DNA from: Chitinophagaceae bacterium T5-Br10_B2g13
GTDB lineage: Bacteria; Bacteroidota; Rhodothermia; Balneolales; Balneolaceae
Length of the DNA stretch: 38,231 nucleotides
Assembly: GCA_001564065.1 (NCBI GenBank)
Contig: LKNA01000026.1
Location: 1-38,231 of the forward strand
Direction: 5' to 3'
In this document: in pieces, positions 7,828 to 16,990 of the stretch
Layout of the letters: the number at the start of each line of letters is the position of its first letter
How positions within the stretch are numbered: position 1 is the first letter of the stretch
Notes under the pieces: model-generated
The model's database searches: none
Told to the model about the DNA's origin: nothing
The model's input: the letters and a program-made list of their open reading frames with translations, nothing else
Made by a program: the position numbers and the translations under genes

Positions 7828-7887
7828 TTTAAGACTCAGTTTCTATTTTTAGATCAATTGACAACTTCAGGATTTTAAATAATTACA

Positions 7888-9399
7888 ATGGCACAAAAGG
7901 AGCAATCAAAACTGCATCTCTACAACAGTCTGTCGCGGAAAAAAGAACTTTTTGAACCGATAAATCCTCCTTTTGTAGGACTCTATGTCTGTGGGCCCAC
8001 AGTGTACGGTGATCCTCATTTAGGCCACGCCAGGGCGGCTATCACGTTTGATGTGGTCTACCGATACCTAAAGTTTCTTGGTTATAAAGTCCGCTATGTG
8101 CGAAATATTACGGACGTAGGCCATCTTGAAAATGAGGAGGCTGAACAAGGAGAGGATAAAATTGCCAAAAAAGCGCGCCTCGAAGAGATTGAGCCGATGG
8201 AGGTAGTTCAGACCTATACGATAAAGTATCACGAAGGAATGGATGCCCTGAACTGTATTCGTCCCAGTATCGAACCAACAGCATCGGGCCATATTATTGA
8301 GCAGATTGAGCTGATTGAAAAAATAGTGAGTAACGGCTTAGCCTACGAAGTTAACGGGAGCGTCTATTTTAATTTGATGAAGTATCGCGAAAGCAACGAT
8401 TATGGAACACTCTCAGGTAAGATTTTGGAAGATCTTCAGGCAGGGAGCCGTGATACGGAGGGAATGGATGAAAAGAAGAGTCCCCATGATTTTGCCCTTT
8501 GGAAGAAAGCTAATCCCGAACACATTATGCGGTGGCGTTCACCCTGGAGTGTCGGTTTTCCCGGCTGGCACCTGGAGTGCACCACAATGAGCACCAAATA
8601 TCTTGGTGAAAAGTTTGACATACACGGCGGCGGACTCGACTTGCAGTTTCCTCATCACGAGGCAGAGATTGCCCAGTGCAGGGGAGCTCACGGCCACGAT
8701 CCGGTGAACTATTGGATGCACAACAATATGGTTACCATAGACGGTGCCAAGATGAGTAAAAGTGCCGGAAACTTTATTAACCTGGAAGAGCTCTTTGCCG
8801 GTGATCATGAAAAGTTGGATAAAGCCTACGATCCCATGGTTGTGCGTTTTCTAATGCTGCAAAGCCACTACAGAAGCAAAATTGATTTTTCAAACGAAGC
8901 TTTAGCTGCTGCTGAAAAAGGCTATCACAAACTGATGAACGCCGTAAATACTTTAAACAAAATGGATCCGCCCAAAAACGGGACGGACGGAAAGATTGAT
9001 AATGAAATTCTGGATGCTTGCAACCGTTGTCACTCTGCAATGAATGATGATTATAATACGGCTTTGGCACTTGCGGCACTGTTTGATCTGGGGAGTAAGG
9101 TAAACGCGCTCCATAACAATCAGATCGAAAAATCTGATCTGTCACTATCTGCATTTACCACACTTACAAAAACGATGAACGAGTTTGTTTTTGATGTGAT
9201 GGGGCTGGAGGCAGAAACAGCATCAGACAGCAGTAAAACGGATGAGCTTGTTCAGTTGCTGATTGAGATACGTACCGAAGCGCGGGAGAATAAAGATTTT
9301 GCCACATCTGATAAAATCCGCGACGATCTGCTTGAGATTGGGATCCGTTTAAAAGATGATAAAAGCGGAAATACCACGTACGAAATTGATGCTCCATAG
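7888..9399 (+). CDS. cysS: Cysteinyl-tRNA synthetase
   Basis: The class I synthetase charges tRNA-Cys with cysteine. The 503-residue protein is of usual length. The catalytic domain shows the zinc cysteine Cys35 in [19 protein letters not shown], the HIGH-type motif HLGH at residues 44-47, further zinc ligands Cys231 in [10 protein letters not shown] and His256 in [11 protein letters not shown], and the KMSKS loop at 288-292 ([10 protein letters not shown]). A helical anticodon-binding region follows, ending in the usual [18 protein letters not shown]. The gene's 3' end overlaps the start of yidD by 11 bases. Function is certain within normal limits. Confidence 0.97.
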   Translation: MAQKEQSKLHLYNSLSRKKELFEPINPPFVGLYVCGPTVYGDPHLGHARAAITFDVVYRYLKFLGYKVRYVRNITDVGHLENEEAEQGEDKIAKKARLEEIEPMEVVQTYTIKYHEGMDALNCIRPSIEPTASGHIIEQIELIEKIVSNGLAYEVNGSVYFNLMKYRESNDYGTLSGKILEDLQAGSRDTEGMDEKKSPHDFALWKKANPEHIMRWRSPWSVGFPGWHLECTTMSTKYLGEKFDIHGGGLDLQFPHHEAEIAQCRGAHGHDPVNYWMHNNMVTIDGAKMSKSAGNFINLEELFAGDHEKLDKAYDPMVVRFLMLQSHYRSKIDFSNEALAAAEKGYHKLMNAVNTLNKMDPPKNGTDGKIDNEILDACNRCHSAMNDDYNTALALAALFDLGSKVNALHNNQIEKSDLSLSAFTTLTKTMNEFVFDVMGLEAETASDSSKTDELVQLLIEIRTEARENKDFATSDKIRDDLLEIGIRLKDDKSGNTTYEIDAP

Positions 9400-9652
9400 T
9401 CTTCAAAAAGCTCTGAAATGGATTTTTGTTGGCTTGATAAAATTATATCAGGCCATACTTTCTCCGTTTCTTGGACCAAGCTGCAGGCATGTTCCTACAT
9501 GTTCCAGCTATACTATTGAAGCTATTGAAGAGTGGGGAGTGCTGAAAGGGACATGGCTTGGAATGAAGCGCATCGCAAAATGCCATCCCTGGGGTACTTC
9601 CGGATACGATCCGGTCCCTAAGAGAGATGGTTCGGAAGAAAAAAACGGCTAA
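9389..9652 (+). CDS. yidD: YidD-family membrane protein insertion efficiency factor
   Basis: A small 87-residue protein with the full YidD pattern: an amphipathic N-terminal helix (LIKLYQAILSPFLG), then PSCRHVPTCSSYTIEAIEEWG with the three conserved cysteine-region residues, and RIAKCHPWGTSGYDPVP. YidD sits at the inner membrane and helps YidC/Sec insert proteins. An ATG at 9356 in the same frame would lie deeper inside cysS; the ATG at 9389 gives the usual N-terminus and overlaps cysS by 11 bases, so I chose it. It is not next to rnpA or yidC here, unlike in many bacteria. The C-terminus is a short charged tail. Confidence 0.93.
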   Translation: MLHSLQKALKWIFVGLIKLYQAILSPFLGPSCRHVPTCSSYTIEAIEEWGVLKGTWLGMKRIAKCHPWGTSGYDPVPKRDGSEEKNG

Positions 9653-9745
9653 TTTACTTTTTACTGTGCTCTCTGGCTGATATCTTTCTTTTCAAAAGTA
9701 GAATAGCTGTCTCAATTAAAAAATGAATCAAAATTTTAAACACTG

Positions 9746-10441
9746 ATGGACAAACTGATTAAATCATTCTATCCAAATGCCAAAGATGGTAAAGTTGTGA
9801 CCAAAGAGTGCATGGATCAGCTCAAAAACGAGCATGGATTTGATTCTTCAAAAACAATTATGGCTACTTCGGTTTGCAGTGATGAGATTATCCGATCCTC
9901 AACAAATTTTCGCGACTACCTTGGTGTGGAAACTCCATTCTCAATGGGTGGTCTGGCCGGATTTCCTTTTTCTGGCTTAACAGGGCTTGGAGCATTTACC
10001 GCTCATATTCCTGATAATGGTTTTGCAATCCTGGTATATGGACCTCATATCGGTTTTACTAAAGAAGATAAAGTCGGATTTGTTCGGCGGATAGGTCAGG
10101 ATCATGACAGCACCTGCTGTGGGGCACTGAAGGCATCTGTTGATGCTATGAAAAATGGTACTGCCGGCCAGCGAGACAGTGAATTGGATTATCAGCAGTG
10201 GAAACTGGAAGAGACGTTAAGCAGCGAAGGGAAGCAAATTCTTGCAGAGAGTGACCCGATTGTAGAAGCGACCGAAGTAATGTATAGCGCTATTGATAAA
10301 CGAATAAAAATACTTCTGGAAAAGAGTTCCGGAAACCTGAAGAATTGCAAAATTGCATTGGTAGGCGGAGTGATCATTAATACTGATTATGAACTGCCCG
10401 ACTGGTTTGATCTGCGTGAATTTTCAGTCAAATCATACTAA
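9746..10441 (+). CDS. LCIB/LCIC-type (theta-class-like) carbonic anhydrase homologue
   Basis: The 231-residue protein matches the family named after the algal limiting-CO2-inducible proteins LCIB and LCIC. Landmarks are TSVCSDEIIRSS (Cys44, Asp46), FSMGGLAGFPFSGLTGLGAF, HIPDNG with His87, VYGPHIGF with His101, and DSTCCGAL with Cys124 and Cys125. In structurally studied members the site resembles beta-carbonic anhydrases, with Cys/His/Cys zinc ligands and a Cys-x-Asp pair; Cys44, one of the histidines and one of Cys124/125 are the likely ligands (inference). The protein has no signal peptide, so it would act in the cytoplasm, where hydration of CO2 supplies bicarbonate for carboxylases. The pseudouridine synthase gene follows 19 bases later, so the two are probably co-transcribed, although no functional link is evident. 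Confidence 0.8.
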   Translation: MDKLIKSFYPNAKDGKVVTKECMDQLKNEHGFDSSKTIMATSVCSDEIIRSSTNFRDYLGVETPFSMGGLAGFPFSGLTGLGAFTAHIPDNGFAILVYGPHIGFTKEDKVGFVRRIGQDHDSTCCGALKASVDAMKNGTAGQRDSELDYQQWKLEETLSSEGKQILAESDPIVEATEVMYSAIDKRIKILLEKSSGNLKNCKIALVGGVIINTDYELPDWFDLREFSVKSY

Positions 10442-10460
10442 TTAATAAAGAGTTTTACCC

Positions 10461-11375
10461 ATGAAGAAAAAACGTCCAGACAAGCCACAGCGTCCGCAAC
10501 GACCTGATAAAAAGCGAAATTCCGAAGAGCCTTTCAGCCGAAAAAAGAGCACTTCCAAGCCGAGGAAAGCGAAAAAGGCCAGAAAAGGACCGGACAGCTC
10601 CAACCGGGCGGATCAGGAGAAGTATCTCAGAGACGAGATTAGACTCAATAAATTTATTGCACACGCGGGATTCTGCTCCAGAAGAGATGCCGATGAGTAT
10701 ATCGAAGCCGGAAAGGTGAAAATTAACGGCAAGGTGGTAACTGAACTGGGTACAAAAGTTACCACAGATGATAAAGTAATAGTTGACGGACAGAAAGTTT
10801 CCCTTGAGCCGTTTGTCTACATTTTGCTGAATAAAGGAAAAGACACCATCAGCACCACAGATGATGAAAAAGACAGAAATACTGTACTGGACGCTATTGA
10901 AGATGCCACAGGCTACAGGGTCTACCCGGTAGGCCGGTTGGACAGAAATACGATGGGTCTTCTGCTGCTGACTAATGACGGTGATCTTGCTCACCGGTTA
11001 ATGCACCCAAGTTATAAGGTGAAAAAGACCTATGAAGTGGAGACCGATCGGATATTGACGGATGATGAACTGACGGAAATGAAGAATGGAATTGAGCTGG
11101 AAGATGGTCCAATCCAGCCCACAAAAATTCAGCGAAGCGGATATAAACCCAATATTGTAATCATCACGGTGTTTGAGGGAAGAAATCACCTGATTCGGCG
11201 AATGATCCAATATTTTGGAGCAGAGGTTAAACGACTGAAACGTGTTCGTTATGCCGGCCTCAATGATAAAGATATGCGAGTGGGAAGATGGCGATATCTC
11301 AAACAGAAAGAGATTAACGATCTTCGGAAGCTTGTGAAACTCGATACACTTGATTTCAACAGAGAGCGATCATGA
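10461..11375 (+). CDS. rRNA pseudouridine synthase, RsuA/RluB/RluE/RluF type
   Basis: The protein (304 residues) starts with about 55 lysine/arginine/proline-rich residues likely to contact RNA. An S4 domain follows (RLNKFIAHAGFCSRRDADEYI, then GKVKINGKVV), and then the pseudouridine synthase core with GRLDRNTMGLLLLTNDGD at 158-175, where Asp161 is the catalytic aspartate. GRNHLIRRM near the C-terminus is the second family motif. The enzyme isomerises one uridine in 16S or 23S rRNA; which one cannot be read from sequence, although the basic extension is common in RluB-like members. Its stop overlaps the next gene's start as ATGA. Confidence 0.92.
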   Translation: MKKKRPDKPQRPQRPDKKRNSEEPFSRKKSTSKPRKAKKARKGPDSSNRADQEKYLRDEIRLNKFIAHAGFCSRRDADEYIEAGKVKINGKVVTELGTKVTTDDKVIVDGQKVSLEPFVYILLNKGKDTISTTDDEKDRNTVLDAIEDATGYRVYPVGRLDRNTMGLLLLTNDGDLAHRLMHPSYKVKKTYEVETDRILTDDELTEMKNGIELEDGPIQPTKIQRSGYKPNIVIITVFEGRNHLIRRMIQYFGAEVKRLKRVRYAGLNDKDMRVGRWRYLKQKEINDLRKLVKLDTLDFNRERS

Positions 11376-12247
11376 AAGTAAGCAGAGTAGAAAAAAATTC
11401 CGGAAATGTAGAGTCTGCTGATGGGTTGCCAATTTATTACGACCTCTATACACCCTACTCTACGTCCGGGTCTACACTGCCTATTATCATTTTTCTGCAT
11501 GGTTTTAAGGGATTCAAAGATTGGGGCGCCTTCCCCGATGCCTGCGAAGAACTCTCAAAAACCGGGTTTGCTGTATTGGCAATGAATTTTTCCCATAACG
11601 GTATCGGAGAAAATATGCTGGAGTTTGATCAGCTTGACCTTTTTGAAAAAGGTACGTTGAGCAGAGATCTGGACGATATTGGATCCGTAATTGAAGCGGT
11701 AAAGAGCAGAGAGATTTCAACTGAGAAAGACGTTTTAGATTCGGATAGAATCGGGATTATAGGTCATTCGCGTGGCGGACATACAGCCGTAGCTGCCACT
11801 GCAGAATACTCCGAAATTATGGCTTTGGTTACATGGAGTGCTGTGGCCAACTATAATGAGCGCTGGAGTGAAGCTATGATCGAAGATTGGAATAATAAGG
11901 GGTATACTGAAATCAAGAACTCCCGCACCAACCAGATCATGAGGATTGGAAAGGAGGTTTACGATGATGCCATAGCGAATGAGGATCGCCTGATGGCAAT
12001 AAAACGGGTTCAGGAGATTTATATACCTTCGATGTTTATTGCCGGAAAAGATGATGAAGCTGTACCGTTCAGTGAATCTGAGAAGCTTTACAGGACTTGT
12101 CCGTCAGAACTAAAAGAGGTACGACTGATTGAAAATGCCGGCCATACGTTTAATGTGGCTCATCCGTTTGAAGAGGAGACCTTTCCCGAGGAATTTGATG
12201 AAGTGCTCGATTTAACGGAAGGCTGGTTCCTCGAAAATTTGAAGTAG
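11372..12247 (+). CDS. Alpha/beta hydrolase (dienelactone hydrolase-like)
   Basis: A 291-residue cytoplasmic hydrolase. The oxyanion region is FLHGFKGFKDWGAF, the nucleophile elbow is GHSRGG with Ser133, the acid is Asp227 or Asp228 in AGKDDEAVPF, and the base is His258 in NAGHTFNVAHP. This order and the long insert between Ser and Asp fit the BAAT/dienelactone hydrolase-like groups of acyl esterases. The substrate is not predictable. It overlaps the pseudouridine synthase gene by 4 bases and is followed after 18 bases by the TPR protein, so the three are translated from one message, though their jobs look unrelated. Confidence 0.87.
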   Translation: MKVSRVEKNSGNVESADGLPIYYDLYTPYSTSGSTLPIIIFLHGFKGFKDWGAFPDACEELSKTGFAVLAMNFSHNGIGENMLEFDQLDLFEKGTLSRDLDDIGSVIEAVKSREISTEKDVLDSDRIGIIGHSRGGHTAVAATAEYSEIMALVTWSAVANYNERWSEAMIEDWNNKGYTEIKNSRTNQIMRIGKEVYDDAIANEDRLMAIKRVQEIYIPSMFIAGKDDEAVPFSESEKLYRTCPSELKEVRLIENAGHTFNVAHPFEEETFPEEFDEVLDLTEGWFLENLK

Positions 12248-12265
12248 GTATTATAATTTTCAATT

Positions 12266-13441
12266 ATGCGCTTAGTTTCCCCTCGCCTTACCGGTACGGT
12301 ACTGCTCATTTTAATGTGCATACTTCCTCTGTCTCAAACTGAAGCGCAGACAGCTGTTCTAATAGAGGACGAAAGTTTTAAATCAGACGCACAAGCGGCT
12401 ATAGATTCTCTATACAATCAAAATCAGGAAGAAGCCAGGCATATTCTGAAACCCTGGATTGAAGCACATCCCGATCATCCGCTGTGGACTTTATGGAGTG
12501 GTATGGAGTTGTGGTGGACGGTGCTCAATGATCTGCATAACACAGAAAACGATGAACAGTTTTTTAACGTGATGAAGCAGGCTGATTTTGAGGCCTCCAG
12601 ACTTTTAAGAAGAGATCGTGATCATCCTGATGCACTCATCATAAGGGCAATTGCCAACGGATATACAGCACGGCATCATTCAAACAGGGAGGAGTGGCTT
12701 ACAGCAGCTAATATTGGGCGTAAAGCTTATCAAGCCTATTCAAGGCTGATGGAGGTGGTGCCAAACCTGCCGGATAACACCTTTGCAGAAGGCATGAAAC
12801 GATACTACGCAGCCTATATACCCGAAAACTATCCTGTAGTGAGGGCGGTTTCGTGGTTTCTACCGGACGGTGACCGGGAAGAGGGACTTAGACAGTTGGG
12901 AATCGCTTCGAGAGATGGGGTGTTTGCAAGGCCGGAGGCAACCTATTTTCTGGGGAATATACTGCTGAACTATGAGGGCGACTTTGAACAGGCTCTTCTT
13001 TATTTCCAGGAGTTAGTTAAACAGTATCCTAAAAATACGTACTATAGCAGACTTTTAGCCAGAACACTGCATCAATTAAGCCAATACAGTGAGGTGGCTG
13101 AGTTCGCAGAGAATGTTATTGAAAACAGCAGCAAGCTGCCTGAGCAAGATAGAATGATATTGGAAGAGGAGATCTACTACTGGCTGGGACTTGCCCAATT
13201 CCGGTTGGGACATCTGCCGGAAGCACTTGTTTCGTTTAAACAGTCCTACGATACGGGTCAGTTACTTGCAAACTCCTCAAGGCGACCGTTGCAGGCTTTA
13301 TCTGCTTATCAAGCCGGAAGAATGAGCGAGCGATTAAATAAACCTGATGAAGCGGGTTTTTACTACGAAAGAGTTCTGGATCAGGAAAACAGTGATGAGG
13401 CCAAGCGTTTGGCGCGTCAGCGATTGGGTGCACTGAATTAG
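12266..13441 (+). CDS. Secreted TPR-repeat protein
   Basis: The protein has 391 residues. Residues 1-28 form a cleavable signal peptide (basic start, GTVLLILMCILPLSQ core, cleavage after TEAQ). The rest is helical with tetratricopeptide-like repeats: an N-terminal helical part with paired tryptophans (HPLWTLWSGMELWW), and clearer TPR units such as ATYFLGNILLNYEGDFEQAL, EEIYYWLGLAQFRLGHLPEA and ALSAYQAGRMSERLNKPDEA. No cysteine follows the signal, so it should be a soluble periplasmic protein and not a lipoprotein. TPRs mediate protein contacts; the partner is unknown. Gene context gives no clue beyond possible co-transcription with the upstream hydrolase. Confidence 0.83.
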   Translation: MRLVSPRLTGTVLLILMCILPLSQTEAQTAVLIEDESFKSDAQAAIDSLYNQNQEEARHILKPWIEAHPDHPLWTLWSGMELWWTVLNDLHNTENDEQFFNVMKQADFEASRLLRRDRDHPDALIIRAIANGYTARHHSNREEWLTAANIGRKAYQAYSRLMEVVPNLPDNTFAEGMKRYYAAYIPENYPVVRAVSWFLPDGDREEGLRQLGIASRDGVFARPEATYFLGNILLNYEGDFEQALLYFQELVKQYPKNTYYSRLLARTLHQLSQYSEVAEFAENVIENSSKLPEQDRMILEEEIYYWLGLAQFRLGHLPEALVSFKQSYDTGQLLANSSRRPLQALSAYQAGRMSERLNKPDEAGFYYERVLDQENSDEAKRLARQRLGALN

Positions 13442-13520
13442 GTTTATATCATAAGGTGTGTGATACGATAAAGTGTAATCCTCATCTCTATTTTGTACAT
13501 TTCGAAAAAAAGATCTACAG

Positions 13521-14297
13521 ATGAAAATATTTCAAGTTGACGCGTTTACTAATCAAATTTTTTCGGGAAATCCGGCTGCTGTTGTCCCTCTTGATTCCTG
13601 GCTGAATGTAAATACAATGCAGCAAATTGCGGCAGAAAACAATCTTTCAGAGACGGCTTTTATCGTTGAGGAAAAAAGTGGGGCATACCGTATCCGGTGG
13701 TTTACACCCACAACAGAAGTAGATCTTTGCGGACATGCTACACTGGCTACAGCACATGTGCTGTTTGAACATGAAGGCTATCGTGAAAAGAAAATTCGTT
13801 TTGAGTCGAACAGCGGGCCATTAACGGTCGAAAAACGTGATGACCTTTATTGGATGAACTTCCCTTCACAACCGCCCGATAAAATTCCCGTCCCAAAATT
13901 AATCCCGGATGCACTGGGAACCATACCTATCTACACAGGGATGAATGTGGACTTGCTTGTTTTGGTGAGTGATGAGGAGACGGTTGCCAGAATGAAGCCG
14001 GATCTCATGATTTTAGAAAAAATGGAGGCGAGAGGAGTAATTGTGACGGCCCCCGGTAAAAACGTTGATTTTGTGAGCCGTTTCTTTGCTCCGTCAGTTG
14101 GGGTGCCGGAAGATCCGGTAACAGGCTCAGCACACACGGTTTTAACTCCTTTTTGGTCAAAGCGATTGTCTAAAAAAGATTTAAAAGCCCGGCAGCTTTC
14201 TAAACGCGGTGGTGCTATTCACTGTAAACAACTGGGTGATCGAGTAGAAATTGGCGGATCTGCCGCCACTTATATGACGGGCTCAATACAGGTCTAA
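13521..14297 (+). CDS. PhzF-family isomerase/epimerase
   Basis: The protein has 258 residues, slightly short for the family. It opens with the standard MKIFQVDAFTNQIFSGNPAAVV, then NNLSETAF, where Glu44 corresponds to the catalytic glutamate of PhzF. RWFTPTTEVDLCGHATLATAH and GVPEDPVTGSAHT are the remaining family signatures from the two diaminopimelate-epimerase-like halves. PhzF itself isomerises DHHA in phenazine synthesis; with no other phenazine genes nearby this copy is one of the many PhzF-like proteins of unknown substrate. The stop codon is followed without any gap by the start of the TauE/SafE gene, a sign of coupled translation. Confidence 0.92.
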   Translation: MKIFQVDAFTNQIFSGNPAAVVPLDSWLNVNTMQQIAAENNLSETAFIVEEKSGAYRIRWFTPTTEVDLCGHATLATAHVLFEHEGYREKKIRFESNSGPLTVEKRDDLYWMNFPSQPPDKIPVPKLIPDALGTIPIYTGMNVDLLVLVSDEETVARMKPDLMILEKMEARGVIVTAPGKNVDFVSRFFAPSVGVPEDPVTGSAHTVLTPFWSKRLSKKDLKARQLSKRGGAIHCKQLGDRVEIGGSAATYMTGSIQV

Positions 14298-15101
14298 ATG
14301 TTTATTTTACTACTCATTTTAGGAGTAATGGCCGGTGTGATGGCCGGCTTTTTTGGAGTGGGCGGCGGTCTGCTCTTTTCGCCTATTCTCTTTTTTCTTT
14401 TTACTTCGATGGGTGTGAGTTCACCGGTATCGTGGACGATCGGATCCTCTCTATTTTGTACGTTCGTGGCGGCAACCAGCAGTACTATTCAACAGAGAAG
14501 TCACAGAAATAGCTATTGGAAGGAGGGAATTACAATTGGTGTTTTAGGGTCTGTGGGAGTCTATATAGGCAAAAGTATAGTAACCAGTCCTTTTTATACA
14601 GAGGATGTTTTTGTTAGCCTGTTTGTGATTTTATTGATTTTTGTTTCAATTCTGTTCTACCGCAGGAGCAAATCGAATGTTACACTTCAGTTGAAGGCCG
14701 AATCTCCGGGATTACTGAAGCAGTTTGGTGCAGGTGGATTTGGAGGCTTGGTATCGGCTTTGGCAGGCGTTGGCGGCGGTGTGGTTTTGGTTCCTATCCT
14801 TAATTTGTGGTACCGCCTTTCAATATCAAAAGCCGTTAGTATCTCATCCCTGGCGATTGTTCTGATCTCTTTATCAGGCTGGCTGCAGTACGCACTGTTA
14901 TCCGGTACACAAAATGGTGTAACCGGTTTTACCCTGGGGTATGTCGATTTTGGCACCAGTTTTCCACTGGTGATTGGAGCTTTTTTTGGAGGATTTTACG
15001 GCGTTAAGCTCAATAAAAAAGCCGAGGCAAGCAGGGTTCAATTGGGCTTTTCAATTCTAGTGATAGTGATCGCCTTTTCGATGATATGGAAAATACTTTA
15101 A
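14298..15101 (+). CDS. TauE/SafE-family membrane permease
   Basis: A 267-residue inner-membrane protein with about eight hydrophobic helices and the duplicated family motif: GVMAGFFGVGGGLLFSPIL at residues 12-30 and GLVSALAGVGGGVVLVPIL at about 150-170. TauE/SafE proteins export sulfite, sulfoacetate or related anions, or have unknown cargo. It starts exactly after the PhzF-like gene's stop codon, which may hint at a shared small-molecule substrate, but nothing in the sequence names it. About 230 bases without a gene follow; I see no clear terminator there. Confidence 0.9.
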   Translation: MFILLLILGVMAGVMAGFFGVGGGLLFSPILFFLFTSMGVSSPVSWTIGSSLFCTFVAATSSTIQQRSHRNSYWKEGITIGVLGSVGVYIGKSIVTSPFYTEDVFVSLFVILLIFVSILFYRRSKSNVTLQLKAESPGLLKQFGAGGFGGLVSALAGVGGGVVLVPILNLWYRLSISKAVSISSLAIVLISLSGWLQYALLSGTQNGVTGFTLGYVDFGTSFPLVIGAFFGGFYGVKLNKKAEASRVQLGFSILVIVIAFSMIWKIL

Positions 15102-15331
15102 GCAGTGCTTAAATAAGGATTTTCTGATTCAATGCCATGGGTAATAGAATTGCGGTTCATATTCTCACATCTGCTTTTTTTTAGAAATTCTACTTCTCTG
15201 TTTTCATAAACAGGGTTCCCGCATCATTATAAGTACCGGATAAAATTAGAATCTTACGGGGGGTGTGGGAGGATATGCCTTTTAATTTATATATTAAAAT
15301 ATTCTAATAAAACGTCAGGTAAGAAAGGGAT

Positions 15332-16990
15332 ATGGCTGAGAAGAGTATTGAGAACAAAGACAGGTACTGGAACCCGGTTGCGCTGGATCAGCTTTTGGGG
15401 AGGCTTCAGAACGATAAACTGAAAGTGATAGCAGCCATTACAGGCTGGATTATATTCATTGGATTGTCGATCTATTCAGTTTTGGTAATGATACCCGAAA
15501 GCTGGGTGGCTGCAAATATCGAGCAGATCAATATTATAACATTTTTCCTTGTCTATCCGCCCCTGATTATTGGAGCACTGTTACTATTCTGGCTCGGTTT
15601 TGAATGGGGGTTTATTCCTGTATTTCTCTCTTCATTTGTAATAGCATTTTCCGCAGAAATGCCAATTGAGTGGTCATTGCTATTTGCCTTTTCTTTTGTT
15701 CTCGGGCTGGGAATATATGCTCTTGCATATCATTGTGTGCCGGTATCTATCGATTTACGAAGTATCAAAAGTATTGCATTCTTCACCGTTGTCTCTCTTG
15801 TTGCGGCAATGGCCAGTTCACTCGGATCTTTCGTATGGAGTTTAAATCAGGGAATAAACGCAATTCTTACGGTTAAGGTTTGGAACGGGTGGTGGACAGG
15901 CGCATTTTTCCAATCCATTTTAATTATTGGGCCTCTGTTATTCATTTTGTCGCCAACCGTTCTCAAGCTGCGCGATAAGTATTTGATGAAATCTTTGCCA
16001 AAACAGGAAGTTACTCTTGGCTGGATTTACGGCTCTATATCTTCTGTGGTTGTAGTTGTGTTGATGTTTGTGGTTGGCGGCCGGATTTTGGGAAATCGTG
16101 GGATATCCGAGGCTGTTGTTAATTCTGAAATTATTGTAGCTGAGCGTGTTTTTCAGGCCACTGAATCGTATCAGCTCATTTTTTGGATCTCAATTGGAAT
16201 TATACTTACCGTCGGTTTAACGGGTATTTACCTGGTCTCTTCATGGAATAACAGTTTACGTGATGAAGTGGATAAGCAGACTTCAAAACTTAAAAAACGA
16301 GAAAGAGATCTGGAAAAAGCTGTATCAGAAAGAGATTTGTTACTGAATGAGATTCATGGCAGGGTTCAGAATAATCTTGGTATTATTCTGGCACTGTTTG
16401 AGCTTCAGCTAAAACGGACAGGTGATGACTCTTTGGTTGAAACGCTTAGGAGCTCGAAATCCAGAATTCGGGCAATTTCACTGCTGCATGAACATCTTTC
16501 TCAGAGCGGGAATCACAGTTCGCTCAACCTGAAATCATACGTAATCAAACTTTCAAACAGACTTGAACAGGATTATCGACATCAGAATACCGGCGCAAAT
16601 ATTTCGCTGTATGCAGGAGATCTGCTGATGGACCTGGAGCGAGCAGTCCCGGTTTGTATGGTAATAAATGAGATATTGAGTCAGGTTTATGAGAATGTAC
16701 ATGAAAATGATGTAGAGGGCGTAATCAGTGTAGATCTCTATTCAGATTCGGAACAGTTTTATATTGTAGTACGGGAGAATGGTCAGCTGCCGCCATACCT
16801 TTTTGATTGGGAGAATAAAACTGAGCTTGGCATGAAGCTGGTTCGCTCACTTACAAAACAGATAAAAGGAGAGATCATTCTGGATGATCAGAAAAACTCA
16901 ATAGCCATTCTCTTTCCAATAAGTCCATTGGAAAGAGAAAAAAATCCGGAATTAATGGAGAGCGAAGAGCTGAGCTCAAAAGCGAGTTAA
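15332..16990 (+). CDS. Membrane histidine-kinase-like protein with degenerate HisKA_2/HATPase core
   Basis: The 552-residue protein begins with seven to eight membrane helices (residues about 36-245, then one at 282-306), similar in plan to MASE1 sensors. A coiled coil follows (residues 308-335), then a HisKA_2-type region at about 336-430 (EIHGRVQNNLGIILALFELQ) and a C-terminal ATPase-like domain. Key residues are altered: the family pattern is H-H-R-V-K-N-N, but here Gly343 follows His342 where the phosphoacceptor is expected, and Lys is Gln. In the N-box NELxxNA the second Asn is Gln451, and the G1-box aspartate (DNG) is Glu482 in RENGQ. It may therefore be a signalling pseudokinase (inference). 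No response regulator gene is adjacent. Its 3' end overlaps ggt by 4 bases in convergent orientation. Confidence 0.8.
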   Translation: MAEKSIENKDRYWNPVALDQLLGRLQNDKLKVIAAITGWIIFIGLSIYSVLVMIPESWVAANIEQINIITFFLVYPPLIIGALLLFWLGFEWGFIPVFLSSFVIAFSAEMPIEWSLLFAFSFVLGLGIYALAYHCVPVSIDLRSIKSIAFFTVVSLVAAMASSLGSFVWSLNQGINAILTVKVWNGWWTGAFFQSILIIGPLLFILSPTVLKLRDKYLMKSLPKQEVTLGWIYGSISSVVVVVLMFVVGGRILGNRGISEAVVNSEIIVAERVFQATESYQLIFWISIGIILTVGLTGIYLVSSWNNSLRDEVDKQTSKLKKRERDLEKAVSERDLLLNEIHGRVQNNLGIILALFELQLKRTGDDSLVETLRSSKSRIRAISLLHEHLSQSGNHSSLNLKSYVIKLSNRLEQDYRHQNTGANISLYAGDLLMDLERAVPVCMVINEILSQVYENVHENDVEGVISVDLYSDSEQFYIVVRENGQLPPYLFDWENKTELGMKLVRSLTKQIKGEIILDDQKNSIAILFPISPLEREKNPELMESEELSSKAS

